From contig NZ_KB911825.1 of assembly GCF_000383675.1 (NCBI RefSeq), forward strand, positions 186,001 through 250,000: DNA of 64,000 nucleotides, given 5' to 3'. The notes beneath the pieces are model-generated. The model was not told the origin of the DNA. It saw nothing but the letters and a program-made list of their open reading frames with translations, and ran no database searches. The stretch's first letter is position 1, and every line of letters begins with the position of its first letter. This document shows positions 1 to 10,960 of the stretch, piece after piece. The position numbers and the translations under genes are program-made. The stretch is from Terracoccus sp. 273MFTsu3.1 (GTDB lineage: Bacteria; Actinomycetota; Actinomycetes; Actinomycetales; Dermatophilaceae).

Positions 1-1266
1 GCCGTCGAGACGCAGCTCGAGGGTGCCCCGGGCGTCGACCCACAGGACGCGCTCCCACATGAGCGTGTCGCCGAAGAACTCGATGGCGCGCGTCTTGGCG
101 TAGCGCGGGGTCTTGAGCTCGCCGCGCGAGTAGACCGCCTCCTCGGGCGGTTCGCCGACGTAGCGGTAGAGGACGCGCACCATCCGCTTGGTGCGGTCGT
201 AGTTGTCCGTCACGGCGTACGAGGTGTGCCAGTCCCGGCCGCGGAGGCCGTGCAGCAGGATGTCGCGCCAGTGCGGCTGGAACTTGCGGATCGTGAAGGA
301 GTCGACGACGTCCGGGGCCAGCAGCTCGGCGATCTCGCCGAGGGTCTCGCGGAACGTCGCCGCGAGGTCACCGCTGATGGCGGACGCCGAGTTGGCCATC
401 GCGTCCTCGGACGAGAAGTACCACGACAGCTCGTAGAGGATGACGTGCTGGACCCACATCGGGACGGCGCCGTGGCGACGACGCGCCTCGCGGAGCAGCT
501 CGAGGTAGCCGTCGCGAGGAACGGTCGAGTAGCGGCCCGTCGCCGAGATGCCGGTCTGCAGCGTCGAGCTCTGGTCGGCACGCTTGCGGTAGTAGTAGCG
601 CGCCGACCCGATGAAGCCGGTCTGACGGCTGGGCGCCGCGAGCAGGTAGCGCACGGCGAAGTCGCCGTCCTCGAAGTTCGGGCGCAGGCCGGCGTTGAAG
701 CGCAGGTCGCCGATGACCTCGCGGCGCATCACCGAGGTGGTCGAGCTCCCCGGGATGTAGGAGGTCGCGACGTCGAGGTCGACGAGGCGGTCCTCGCCGT
801 ACATCTTCCAGCGCGGGTGCTTGCCGAGCTCGCCCGTGCCCTCGTTGCGCAGCACGACGTTGGCCGAGAGGAACTGGACCTCGGGGTTCGCGGCGGCGAA
901 GGAGGCCATCGAGGCGAAGAACTTCGCGTTGACGGTGTCGTCGGGGTCGATGAAGGTGACCCACTCACCGGTGGCCCGCTCGAGGCCGGCGTTGCGGGCT
1001 GCGGCCTGCCCGGCATTCTCCTGGTGCAGCACGACGACCTCGCAGCGGGCGCGCGTGGCCCACTCCTCGAGGACGGCCCGCGAGTCGTCGGTCGAGCCGT
1101 CGTCGACGAGGACGACCTGGAGTCGCGCGAGGTCGAAGGTCTGCGCCTCGATCGAGGCGATGTACTCCTCGAGGTAGCGCGAGACGTTGTAGACGGCCGA
1201 GACCACCGAGAAGAGTGGCCTGCCCGGACTCGGCAGGGTCACGTGCTCGGGAGTCGCCTCGGTCAT
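1..1266 (-). CDS. Glycosyltransferase family 2 protein, 3' end cut off by window edge
   Basis: The frame starts at an ATG and stays open to base 1, giving 422 residues without a stop. Residues about 18-200 form a GT-A glycosyltransferase domain: a hydrophobic strand, VDDGSTDD at 54-61 (nucleotide-sugar binding) and IDPDD at 106-110 (the DxD-type metal site). The part after residue 350, with arginine- and tyrosine-rich motifs, resembles the region that in some actinobacteria leads into a CDP-glycerol glycerophosphotransferase domain, so the complete protein may be a bifunctional teichoic-acid-type polymer enzyme; that is inference because the downstream half is outside the window. No signal peptide is seen, consistent with action at the cytoplasmic face. 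It is the last visible gene of the minus-strand run and has its own upstream gap of 189 bases. Confidence 0.85.
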   Translation of the reverse strand, partial: MTEATPEHVTLPSPGRPLFSVVSAVYNVSRYLEEYIASIEAQTFDLARLQVVLVDDGSTDDSRAVLEEWATRARCEVVVLHQENAGQAAARNAGLERATGEWVTFIDPDDTVNAKFFASMASFAAANPEVQFLSANVVLRNEGTGELGKHPRWKMYGEDRLVDLDVATSYIPGSSTTSVMRREVIGDLRFNAGLRPNFEDGDFAVRYLLAAPSRQTGFIGSARYYYRKRADQSSTLQTGISATGRYSTVPRDGYLELLREARRRHGAVPMWVQHVILYELSWYFSSEDAMANSASAISGDLAATFRETLGEIAELLAPDVVDSFTIRKFQPHWRDILLHGLRGRDWHTSYAVTDNYDRTKRMVRVLYRYVGEPPEEAVYSRGELKTPRYAKTRAIEFFGDTLMWERVLWVDARGTLELRLDG

Positions 1267-1390
1267 GTCTGGTGCCTTTCCCGCACGGGGCAGCGCGTGG
1301 CTCCCGTGCTCCGGTGGATCTGGTCTCGCGGCGGGCGTCCCCTGACGCCATCCCGGCCGCGCCACCCCGCTCGGGGCGATTGCCGCACAA

Positions 1391-1422
1391 ATACTATCTG
1401 TCCCGAACGCGGGTCGTTCCGG
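1391..1422 (-). promoter_or_regulatory. Candidate promoter and inverted repeat upstream of the glycosyltransferase
   Basis: The gap between guaB3 and the glycosyltransferase holds one AT-rich patch. On the minus strand it reads TAGTAT (1391-1396), a plausible -10. Just upstream lies an imperfect inverted repeat, CCGAACG (1403-1409) against CGTTCCGG (1415-1422), with one bulged base. No clear -35 is visible, so this is a weak call. Confidence 0.3.
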
Positions 1423-1455
1423 ACGCCGTGCCCGCCCCCGAGGACGGCAGGCAGC

Positions 1456-2577
1456 TCAGTTGCCGAGGTAGGGCGAGACCACGACCTCGACGCGCTGGAA
1501 CTCCTTGACGTCGGAGTAGCCGGTCGTGGCCATCGCCCGCTTCAGGGCTCCGATGACGTTGGTGGCACCGTCGGCCTGTCGGCCCGGGCCGAAGAGGATC
1601 TCCTCGAGGGAGGCCTGGGTGCCGAGCGCGATGCGCTCGCCGCGCGGCAGCTGCTGGTGGTGGGCCTCGGGGCCCCAGTGGTAGCCGCCGCCGGGGGCGT
1701 CGGTGGCCCGGGCGAGGGCCGCCCCGAGCATGACCGCGTCGGCGCCGCACGCGACGGCCTTGACGATGTCGCCGGAGGTGCCGACGCCACCGTCGGCGAT
1801 GACGTGGACGTAGCGGCCGCCGGACTCGTCGAGGTAGTCGCGGCGGGCGGCTGCGACGTCGGCGACCGCCGAGGCCATCGGGGCGTGGATGCCGAGGGCC
1901 GTGCGGGTCGTGTGCGCCGCACCACCGCCGAAGCCGACGAGGACACCGGCCGCGCCCGTGCGCATCAGGTGCAGGGCCGCGGTGTAGGACGCGGCGCCGC
2001 CGACGATGACCGGCACGTCGAGCTCGTAGATGAAGCGCTTGAGGTTGAGCGGCTCCGCGCGGCCCGAGACGTGCTCGGCCGACACCGTCGTGCCGCGGAT
2101 GACGAAGAGGTCGACGCCGGCGTCGACGACGGTCTTCCAGTGCTGCTGCGTGCGCTGCGGGGACAGCGCGCCGGCGACCGTGACCCCGGCCTCGCGCAGC
2201 TGGCGCAGGCGCTCGGTGATGAGCTCGGGCTTGATCGGCTCGGCGTAGATCTGCTGCATGCGCGCGGTGGCGGCCTCCGGCTCGATCTCGGCGATCTCAC
2301 GCAGCTGGGCGGTCGGGTCCTCGTAGCGGGTCCACAGGCCCTCGAGGTCGAGCACCGGCAGCGCGCCGAGCTTGCCGAGCACGGTCGCGCTCTCGGGCGA
2401 CACGACGGAGTCCATCGGCGCCGCCATGACCGGGATGTCGAAGTGGTAGGCGTCGATCTGCCACGACACCGAGACCTCCTCGGGGTCGCGCGTGCGCCGG
2501 GAGGGCACGACGGCGATGTCGTCGAAGGAGTAGGCGCGCCGTCCGCGCTTGCCTCGGCCAATCTCGATCTCGGTCAC
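1456..2577 (-). CDS. guaB3: GuaB3 family IMP dehydrogenase-related protein lacking the catalytic Cys
   Basis: This 373-residue protein is a TIM-barrel relative of IMP dehydrogenase of the GuaB3 type found next to guaB in actinobacteria. It lacks the two CBS domains of true GuaB. It keeps the phosphate-binding part of the barrel (ADGGVGTSGDIVKAVACGAD near 265-285). The active-site loop, GSICTTR in the neighbouring GuaB, reads GAAHTTR here, so the nucleophilic Cys is His222. This argues against normal IMP-to-XMP oxidation. From memory, mycobacterial GuaB3 lacks detectable IMPDH activity whereas cyanobacterial GuaB3 proteins can be active. The gene lies 94 bases downstream of guaB on the same strand, with a perfect hairpin between them. 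Its actual substrate is unknown. Confidence 0.93.
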   Translation of the reverse strand: MTEIEIGRGKRGRRAYSFDDIAVVPSRRTRDPEEVSVSWQIDAYHFDIPVMAAPMDSVVSPESATVLGKLGALPVLDLEGLWTRYEDPTAQLREIAEIEPEAATARMQQIYAEPIKPELITERLRQLREAGVTVAGALSPQRTQQHWKTVVDAGVDLFVIRGTTVSAEHVSGRAEPLNLKRFIYELDVPVIVGGAASYTAALHLMRTGAAGVLVGFGGGAAHTTRTALGIHAPMASAVADVAAARRDYLDESGGRYVHVIADGGVGTSGDIVKAVACGADAVMLGAALARATDAPGGGYHWGPEAHHQQLPRGERIALGTQASLEEILFGPGRQADGATNVIGALKRAMATTGYSDVKEFQRVEVVVSPYLGN

Positions 2578-2607
2578 CGGCCGATCCTACCGACCCGGCC
2601 ACGAGCG

Positions 2608-2648
2608 GACGTATGCCGTCCCGCGGGCTCCGCGGGACGGCATACGTC
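2608..2648 (-). terminator. Perfect 18-bp hairpin between guaB and guaB3, built from the GTATGCC motif
   Basis: Arms 2608-2625 and 2631-2648 are perfectly complementary with a 5-base GGCTC loop. Each arm carries one copy of the dispersed GTATGCC/GGCATAC heptamer. It begins 24 bases past the guaB stop. There is no clear T tract, so it may be a factor-assisted terminator, an mRNA stabiliser or a member of a palindromic repeat family. The core GCGGGCTCCGC (2623-2633) recurs in the hairpin at 25134-25181. Confidence 0.75.
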
Positions 2649-2671
2649 ATCGGGTGGTGCGCCGGGTGGTG

Positions 2672-4198
<1,527 letters not shown>

Positions 4199-4231
4199 CT
4201 ACGGGCTGCCGGAGGTGCGGCCGAACGCGCC

Positions 4232-5338
4232 TCAGAGGGTGGGCACGACGGGCCCGGTGACGGCGCCGACGACACCCGCTGCCGTCGAGGCGGCGCCGTC
4301 GAGGCTGCCGGAGAGGGTGTCGGTGAGACCGCTGGTGCCGCTGGTGCCGTCCGTGCTGCTGGTGCCGCCGCTGGCCTCGCTCGGGCCCCCGGTGCCGTCG
4401 GTCGTGCCGCCGGAGGTGCCGGAGGTGCCGGACGACCCCGAGCCGGTCGAACCGCCGGCGCCCCCGGTCGGGCGCGGACGGACGGGGCCGGGGGTGCGCG
4501 TCCTGGATGCCGGGGCGGTGGGGGTGCTCGTGGCGAACGTGGCCGGCGGGACGACGACCTCCGACGTGCCCGTCGGGGTGGGTGTCGGGGTGGCCGTCGG
4601 CGTGACGGTGGACTTCTTCCCGCCCTTGGTGCCGGGCGCTGGCTTCTTGCCGTTGTTCGTCGCCTGCGGCGTGCCGGTCTGGCCCCCACCGGCCGCGGCG
4701 CCGCCCTGCGGGTTGCCGCCCTGACCGTTGCCGACCTGACCGTTGCCGACCTGACCGTTGCCCACCTGACCGTTGCCGGCCTGGCCGTTCTGGCCGCCGG
4801 TGAGACCGTTCGCGACCGGACGACCGCCCTCCGCTCCGGCGGCGGCGCCGGGCATGCCGTTGGCGCCGGCGGCTGCCGCGCGGCCCTGGGCGGCGACCAC
4901 CGCGGCGGGCAGCAGCACGATCGTGCCGTCCTCGGCGCGCGCGAGGACGAGTCCCCTGGCCTCGGTGGTGCCCGACGTCTGCGGGAGGCCGAGGCGCGCG
5001 AGCAGCGCGCTGGGACTGCCGCTCCGGGCGCTCTCGTCCATCTTCTCGACGATGCGGGCGCGGTCGGCCTGGCTGGGGCCGTTGGCCGGGAGCGTGACGG
5101 CAGCCGCGACCCCGGCGCCGGACGCCGCGACCGCGAGGGCCGCGAAGGCGCCGAGATAGCGGTGCTTGTTGGCGATCCGTCGGCGCCCGGTGCGCGAGGG
5201 CAGCGGGGTGTCGGCGTGCGCCGAAAGGGCACCGAGCAACGCGGCGACCGGCTCGGACCCGGCGTCCAGGCGGCCGGCAAGGCGGTCGAGCAGCAGGTCG
5301 TCGGCGATGACGTCGCTCATGGGAGACAGGTCGTTCAT
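4232..5338 (-). CDS. rsdA: RsdA-like membrane-anchored anti-sigma-D factor
   Basis: The protein has 368 residues. An acidic cytoplasmic segment (DVIADDLLLDRLAGR and onward, roughly residues 8-50) matches the style of the RsdA sigma-D-binding domain. A single hydrophobic helix follows at about 65-83, then a long extracytoplasmic low-complexity tail rich in Gly, Asn, Gln, Thr, Pro and Ser. The start codon overlaps the sigma factor stop by 4 bases (ATGA), so the two are translationally coupled. By analogy with RsdA it would hold SigD at the membrane and be cleared by proteolysis. The tail contains tandem NGQVG units encoded by 15-bp repeats. A second in-frame ATG six codons in is possible. Function is inferred from position and layout. 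Confidence 0.8.
   Translation of the reverse strand: MNDLSPMSDVIADDLLLDRLAGRLDAGSEPVAALLGALSAHADTPLPSRTGRRRIANKHRYLGAFAALAVAASGAGVAAAVTLPANGPSQADRARIVEKMDESARSGSPSALLARLGLPQTSGTTEARGLVLARAEDGTIVLLPAAVVAAQGRAAAAGANGMPGAAAGAEGGRPVANGLTGGQNGQAGNGQVGNGQVGNGQVGNGQGGNPQGGAAAGGGQTGTPQATNNGKKPAPGTKGGKKSTVTPTATPTPTPTGTSEVVVPPATFATSTPTAPASRTRTPGPVRPRPTGGAGGSTGSGSSGTSGTSGGTTDGTGGPSEASGGTSSTDGTSGTSGLTDTLSGSLDGAASTAAGVVGAVTGPVVPTL
4721..4780 (-). repeat. 15-bp tandem repeat (4 copies) encoding NGQVG units
   Basis: Four near-identical 15-base units beginning CTGACCGTTGCC lie head to tail at 4721, 4736, 4751 and 4766. They encode consecutive NGQVG/NGQAG pentapeptides in the extracytoplasmic tail of the anti-sigma factor. 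Differences are single-base, so copy number may vary between strains. Confidence 0.85.
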
Positions 5339-5964
5339 GCGACGTCACCTGCCCCGGCCTCGGCGATCATCGCGCGAAGCCTCGTGAGAGCCCGGTGCTG
5401 CGCGACGCGGATGGCGCCGGCGGACATGCCGAGTGCGGCCGCGGTCTCGTCGGTGCTCATGCCGACGGCGACGCGCAGCGTGAGGATCTCGCGCTGCTGG
5501 CCGGGCAGCTGCTGCATGAGGGCCATCGCCGTGGCGGCGTCGTCGCGCATGACGGCGACGGACTCGGGCGACGGACCGTCGTCGGGTCCGTCGGGGACGT
5601 CGGCGACGGGTGAGGGTCCGCGCATCGCGGCACGCTGGGCGTCGGCGAGCTTGCGGGAGGTGATGGTGTAGACGAACGCCTCGAAGGGCAGCCCGCGCTC
5701 CTGGTAGGTGGGCAGGGCGGTCACGACGGCCATGCACACCTCCTGAGCGACGTCCTGGGCTGTGTCCTCGGCGCCGAAGCGGCCGAGGCGGACGCGGGAG
5801 TACCGCAGGGCCATGTCCCTGACGCGCGCCAGCAGCACGTCGCGCGCGTTGTCGTCACGCGCGGCGAGCGCCGCAAGCTCACGAAGCGATGGAGCGTCCA
5901 TCCGCTCCATCGCACCAACGCCACCGGGTGTTACGCCGGTGTGCGTGGACCAACCAAGACCCAT
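5335..5964 (-). CDS. sigD: ECF-type RNA polymerase sigma factor, SigD-like
   Basis: A 209-residue sigma-70 family protein with only regions 2 and 4. Region 2 (about residues 45-125) includes EDTAQDVAQEVC and LPFEAFVYTITSRKLADAQR. Region 4 (about 150-205) is a helix-turn-helix with LPGQQREILTLRVAVGMS and AIRVAQHRALTRLR. It overlaps the anti-sigma gene by ATGA and lies beside guaB and a WhiB gene, as SigD does in M. tuberculosis and its homologue in S. coelicolor. The chosen ATG has GGACGAGG six bases upstream; in-frame ATGs at 5910 and 5901 are alternatives with poorer ribosome sites. Expected to direct a stress or starvation regulon, released when the anti-sigma factor is degraded. Confidence 0.88.
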   Translation of the reverse strand: MGLGWSTHTGVTPGGVGAMERMDAPSLRELAALAARDDNARDVLLARVRDMALRYSRVRLGRFGAEDTAQDVAQEVCMAVVTALPTYQERGLPFEAFVYTITSRKLADAQRAAMRGPSPVADVPDGPDDGPSPESVAVMRDDAATAMALMQQLPGQQREILTLRVAVGMSTDETAAALGMSAGAIRVAQHRALTRLRAMIAEAGAGDVA

Positions 5965-6276
5965 GTGAGTCCTCGTCCCCCCGAACTGTTGTCTGTGCAG
6001 GCGACGCCTTCGTCCGCGCCGCCGTCGGTGCTCGCTCGGAGCGGGGCCATGGTAGTGCGAACGGACCCCTCCGGACGACTACGGATGGTCGGATCCGCCT
6101 CCTTGGACGAGCATGCCATCCAGATGGCAATTCTTGAACAAGTCCTTAAGATTCCGCTCTTTATCCGTGATCGCGTGCCCGGTTAGCGTCGATTCCGCGG
6201 CCCCGCGACCCACCACACGCACCGAGCGGGCCGGTACGACACGGCGGGCACCCCCGCCCGACCGAGAGACGAGTTC
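5965..6276. promoter_or_regulatory. Divergent intergenic region between sigD and whiB with an AT-rich island
   Basis: These 312 bases separate sigD (minus) from the WhiB gene (plus), so both promoters should lie here. Bases 6110-6190 are much richer in A and T than the surroundings. They contain a perfect short dyad, GCCATC (6115-6120) / GATGGC (6123-6128), and CTTGAACAAG just after it. TTGAAC at 6134-6139 could be a -35 for the WhiB gene, but I find no -10 at good spacing. No ORF here is convincing. Confidence 0.45.
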
Positions 6277-6564
6277 ATGGCCGAGATCACCCGCCTGCCC
6301 GGACCGGTAGCCGACCTCTGGGACTGGCAGCTGGACGGGGCCTGCCGAGGCGTCAGCCCCGAGGTCTTCTTCCACCCCGAGGGCGAGCGCGGCCCTCGCC
6401 GTCGCAACCGGGACGCCCAGGCCAAGGCCGTGTGCGCCGCCTGTCCCGTCGTGGCCCAGTGCCGCTCGCACGCCCTCGAGGTCCGCGAGCCCTACGGCGT
6501 CTGGGGCGGGCTGACCGAGGCCGAGCGCGAGGTCCTCTACGACGGCATCCAGGAGGCTTCCTGA
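6277..6564 (+). CDS. whiD: WhiB-family iron-sulfur transcription regulator, WhiB3/WhiD type
   Basis: A 95-residue protein with the four cysteines that bind a 4Fe-4S cluster (Cys23, 53, 56, 62 in the pattern C-x29-C-x2-C-x5-C) and the GVWGG turn that contacts the principal sigma factor. The N-terminal WDWQLDGACRG and the FFHPEGERG segment resemble WhiB3/WhiD rather than other Wbl classes, and the position between sigD and groEL is the conserved location of whiB3/whiD. It is expected to sense redox or nitric oxide and act with the housekeeping sigma factor. A purine-rich GAGAGACGAG precedes the ATG. Confidence 0.93.
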   Translation: MAEITRLPGPVADLWDWQLDGACRGVSPEVFFHPEGERGPRRRNRDAQAKAVCAACPVVAQCRSHALEVREPYGVWGGLTEAEREVLYDGIQEAS

Positions 6565-6659
6565 CCGTCTGACGGTCGCCGGCACACGCCGCCGACGACC
6601 GACGCAGCCGCTCGACCGGACCGCGCGAGACACGACGGGGTCGCGCAGGTCGAGACGCA

Positions 6660-6694
6660 GCGAGGGCCGCTCCCCGTCGGGGAGCGGCCCTCGC
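6660..6694. terminator. Convergent terminator hairpin between the WhiB gene and groEL
   Basis: A perfect 16-bp stem (6660-6675 with 6679-6694) and a 3-base loop lie between two converging genes. No long T tract follows on either strand, as is common for terminators in very GC-rich actinobacteria. Confidence 0.8.
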
Positions 6695-6761
6695 TGTCGT
6701 GCGGGGCTTCGGGCCGGGACCCCGTCAGGGACCCCGGCCGTATGCCGTGTCGCGCGGTCGG

Positions 6762-8493
<1,732 letters not shown>

Positions 8494-8512
8494 GTCACGG
8501 CATACGGCTGGG

Positions 8513-8809
8513 TCAGCCGACGATGGCGAGGACGTCGCGGGCCGAGAGGATCAGGAACTCCTCGCCGCCGTACTTGACCTCGGTGCCGCCGTACTTGCTG
8601 TAGATGACCTTGTCGCCGACCTTGACGTCGAGCGGGACGCGCTCGGTGCCGGTGTCGTTGAAGCGGCCGGGGCCGACGGCGAGGACCTCGCCCTCCTGGG
8701 GCTTCTCCTTGGCCGTGTCCGGGATGACGAGGCCGGACGCAGTGGTCTGCTCGGCCTCGAGGGACTTGACGACGATGCGGTCTTCGAGCGGCTTGATGGA
8801 AACCGACAC
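8513..8809 (-). CDS. groES: Co-chaperonin GroES
   Basis: A 98-residue co-chaperonin with the family start [12 protein letters not shown], the mobile loop around [17 protein letters not shown] that binds GroEL, and the C-terminal [11 protein letters not shown]. It caps the GroEL ring during folding. It is the first gene of the heat-shock unit and lies downstream of a promoter with two CIRCE operators. Its stop codon falls inside a 21-base sequence that recurs at 25171-25191. Confidence 0.97.
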   Translation of the reverse strand: MSVSIKPLEDRIVVKSLEAEQTTASGLVIPDTAKEKPQEGEVLAVGPGRFNDTGTERVPLDVKVGDKVIYSKYGGTEVKYGGEEFLILSARDVLAIVG

Positions 8810-8911
8810 GGTGGTGACCTTCCCTTCGGGACAGTCGGAAAACTGACAACGGACTGTGGGCTCTTCGAGGCTGGCCGCCGTCGCGGGGGTCGACCTCCCT
8901 CGATGAGGGTG

Positions 8912-8938
8912 CTGGCACTTTCAGGTCGAGAGTGCCAA
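8912..8938 (-). promoter_or_regulatory. CIRCE operator 1 (HrcA site), downstream of the groES promoter
   Basis: CTGGCACTT, nine bases, GAGTGCCAA. This matches the CIRCE pattern (TTAGCACTC-N9-GAGTGCTAA) with a few changes in the outer positions and the diagnostic 9-base spacer. It sits at the expected start of the transcript, where bound HrcA would block initiation. Confidence 0.9.
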
Positions 8939-8946
8939 CAAGATGA

Positions 8947-8976
8947 AATCTAGGTTTGTCATTAGCACTCGGTCAA
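8947..8976 (-). promoter_or_regulatory. groES-groEL promoter
   Basis: On the minus strand, TTGACC (8971-8976) and TAGATT (8947-8952) are separated by 18 bases, close to the housekeeping sigma consensus. The upstream CIRCE copy overlaps the -35 and most of the spacer; the second lies just downstream of the -10. Confidence 0.85.
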
Positions 8977-8988
8977 GTCGAGTGCCAG
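8962..8988 (-). promoter_or_regulatory. CIRCE operator 2 (HrcA site), overlapping the groES -35
   Basis: TTAGCACTC, nine bases, GAGTGCCAG. The left arm is the exact CIRCE consensus. It overlaps the -35 hexamer, so HrcA here would exclude RNA polymerase. Two CIRCE sites in front of groES are known in other actinobacteria. Confidence 0.93.
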
Positions 8989-9046
8989 ATTCGACGGCGC
9001 GCCGCGGTCGGACGGACGCACCCGCCGGCGCTGGCAGGATGAGGCC

Positions 9047-10288
9047 ATGGACGCCGCCATGGTCGATCGCCTCTCCGCAGGTGAGGGCTGGGCCCTGCTC
9101 CAGTCGCTGCCTCCCTACGACGAGGAGGGCTCGCTGCACCTGCAGGGCCGACTGCGCGAGGCGGGCTTCGCGGCCGACCTCGTCGCGGCCGCCATGACCC
9201 AGTCGCGGCTGCGCTCGCGCGGCACCGACAAGTTCGGCGACTTCGCCGCCGGCATGCTCTTCACCCCCGACGGGCTCGAGCAGTCGACGCGCCTCGCCGT
9301 CGCCGCCCGCCACGCGCACCGGTATGCCGCCGCCGGGGTCCGCGACGTCTACGACCTCGGGTGCGGGCTGGGCGCCGACGCGATGGCGTTCGCCGGACTG
9401 GACCTGACGGTCCACGCCGTCGACGCCGACGACACGACGGCCCGCATCGCCGCGGTCAACCTGCGCCACTGGCCGTCAGCTCGGGTGACGCACGGGCTCG
9501 CCGAGGACGTGAGCCTGCCGCAGGGTGAGGGGCGGCGGCACCTCGGGCTGTGGCTCGACCCGGCCCGCCGTGTCACCGGGGTGGCCGACATCAGCGGGCG
9601 CACGAAGCGCGTCTTCTCGCTCGACGCGATCTCGCCGTCGTGGTCACAGGTGCTCGACTTCGCCGAGCAGGTGCCGGCGACGGGCGCCAAGCTCTCCCCC
9701 GCGTTCCCGCACGGCTCGGTCCCGTCAGGCGCGGAGGCGCAGTGGACGTCGTGGCACGGTGAGGTGCTCGAGTGCGCCGTGTGGTGGGGCCCGCTCGTCA
9801 CGACTGCGGGGCGCACGGCCGCCGTGTGCACCGAGACCTCGACCTCCGTCGTCACGGAGCAGGACGCCCTCGACGGCGGGCAGCGGCCCGGCCTCGGGTC
9901 GGTCACCGACATCGGCGAGTGGCTCTACGAGCCCGACCGGGCCGTCATCCGGGCCGGGCTCACGGGGGCGCTCGTCGCGGCCGTCGACGGCGCCGAGCTC
10001 GCGACGGGCGTCGGCTACGTCTCGAGCGGCGGCGCGCGCGAGCTGCCCTGGGCGCGGCGCTTCCGGGTCGTCGAGGCGATGCCCCTGTCGACGAAGCGCC
10101 TCGCCCGCTGGCTGCGCGACCACGGCCACGACCGGGTCACGATCAAGAAGCGCGGCGTGACCCTCGACGCCGACCTGCTGCGCCGGCAGCTGAAGATGAC
10201 CGGCCGGGGCAAGGGCGGCTCCGAGGCGACGCTCGTCCTGACGCGCGTCGGCGGCGGCCAGGTCGCCCTCGTCGTCACCCCCGCCTGA
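9047..10288 (+). CDS. Class I SAM-dependent methyltransferase with THUMP-like C-terminal domain
   Basis: A 413-residue protein. Motif I of a Rossmann methyltransferase, DLGCGLGAD, is at 103-111, and VDADD at 125-129 is the likely acidic loop binding the SAM ribose. The C-terminal quarter, with SGGARELPWARRFRVVE, KRLARWLRDHG and KKRGV, resembles the THUMP-like domain found in these actinobacterial proteins, suggesting an RNA substrate, though none is proven. It diverges from the groES promoter and appears to be a single-gene unit. Two ATGs four codons apart are possible; AGGATGAGG lies upstream of the first. Confidence 0.85.
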   Translation: MDAAMVDRLSAGEGWALLQSLPPYDEEGSLHLQGRLREAGFAADLVAAAMTQSRLRSRGTDKFGDFAAGMLFTPDGLEQSTRLAVAARHAHRYAAAGVRDVYDLGCGLGADAMAFAGLDLTVHAVDADDTTARIAAVNLRHWPSARVTHGLAEDVSLPQGEGRRHLGLWLDPARRVTGVADISGRTKRVFSLDAISPSWSQVLDFAEQVPATGAKLSPAFPHGSVPSGAEAQWTSWHGEVLECAVWWGPLVTTAGRTAAVCTETSTSVVTEQDALDGGQRPGLGSVTDIGEWLYEPDRAVIRAGLTGALVAAVDGAELATGVGYVSSGGARELPWARRFRVVEAMPLSTKRLARWLRDHGHDRVTIKKRGVTLDADLLRRQLKMTGRGKGGSEATLVLTRVGGGQVALVVTPA

Positions 10289-10471
10289 TCGGCGGCCCCG
10301 GCTGACCGGCGCCCTCGACTGCCAAGGCGACCGCCACCGCTCGCGGCGTGGAGCGTCGGCGGGCGTCCGTCTCCGACGTGGCGTTCCAGCGTCAGCGGCC
10401 CGCCGCCGATGCCGCTCCCGGCAACGGACGCCTCCGCACTCCTGGACTGAGCGCGACGGCCGCCACCGGCC

Positions 10472-10960
10472 TCAGGCGGTGGCGGCGTAGAGCGCGTGCA
10501 GGGCGCTCCACGTGGCGTCCCAGTCCGGCATCGCAGCACCCGCGAGGTCCGACTCCAGGCGACGCACATAGGTGTCCCAGCCCGCGGCATACCCCGACGC
10601 CTGGGCGCCGGAGAGCCGCTCGTGCCGGAGGTGCAGGCGGGCGCCGTCCCCGTCGGCGACGACCTCGGCGGTGACGACCGACCGCACGTCGCCGAGCGGC
10701 CACTCCCAGACGAGCCGGCTCGGCACCTCGCACGCCACGACTCGGCACACCGGGGTGTCGGCGTCGTCGAAGTGGATCGTGAAGTCGCCACCGGGTCGCA
10801 GCTCCCCCTCGACGGGGGCGAACCAGCGGGCGAGGCGGTCAGGCTCGGTGCACGCTCGCCAGAGGTCGTCGGGCGACGTCGCGTAGTGCCGGTCGAACAC
10901 GACCACCACCGCGTCGCCGTCGCGGTCGATCCGGCCCAGCACCTGCGTCAGCTCGCTCAT
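10472..10960 (-). CDS. SRPBCC/AHSA1-type ligand-binding protein
   Basis: A 162-residue protein of the START/Bet v1-like AHSA1 class: FDRHYATSPDDLWRACTEPDRLARWF is the typical first helix-strand block (broken here by motif positions 22-48), followed by the GGDFTIHF and VPSRLVWEWP strands and a long C-terminal helix near YVRRLESDL. It probably binds a small hydrophobic ligand or acts in stress tolerance; no catalytic residues are predictable. Its start overlaps the preceding ArsR gene by 4 bases, a pairing very common for AHSA1 proteins. Confidence 0.85.
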   Translation of the reverse strand: MSELTQVLGRIDRDGDAVVVVFDRHYATSPDDLWRACTEPDRLARWFAPVEGELRPGGDFTIHFDDADTPVCRVVACEVPSRLVWEWPLGDVRSVVTAEVVADGDGARLHLRHERLSGAQASGYAAGWDTYVRRLESDLAGAAMPDWDATWSALHALYAATA

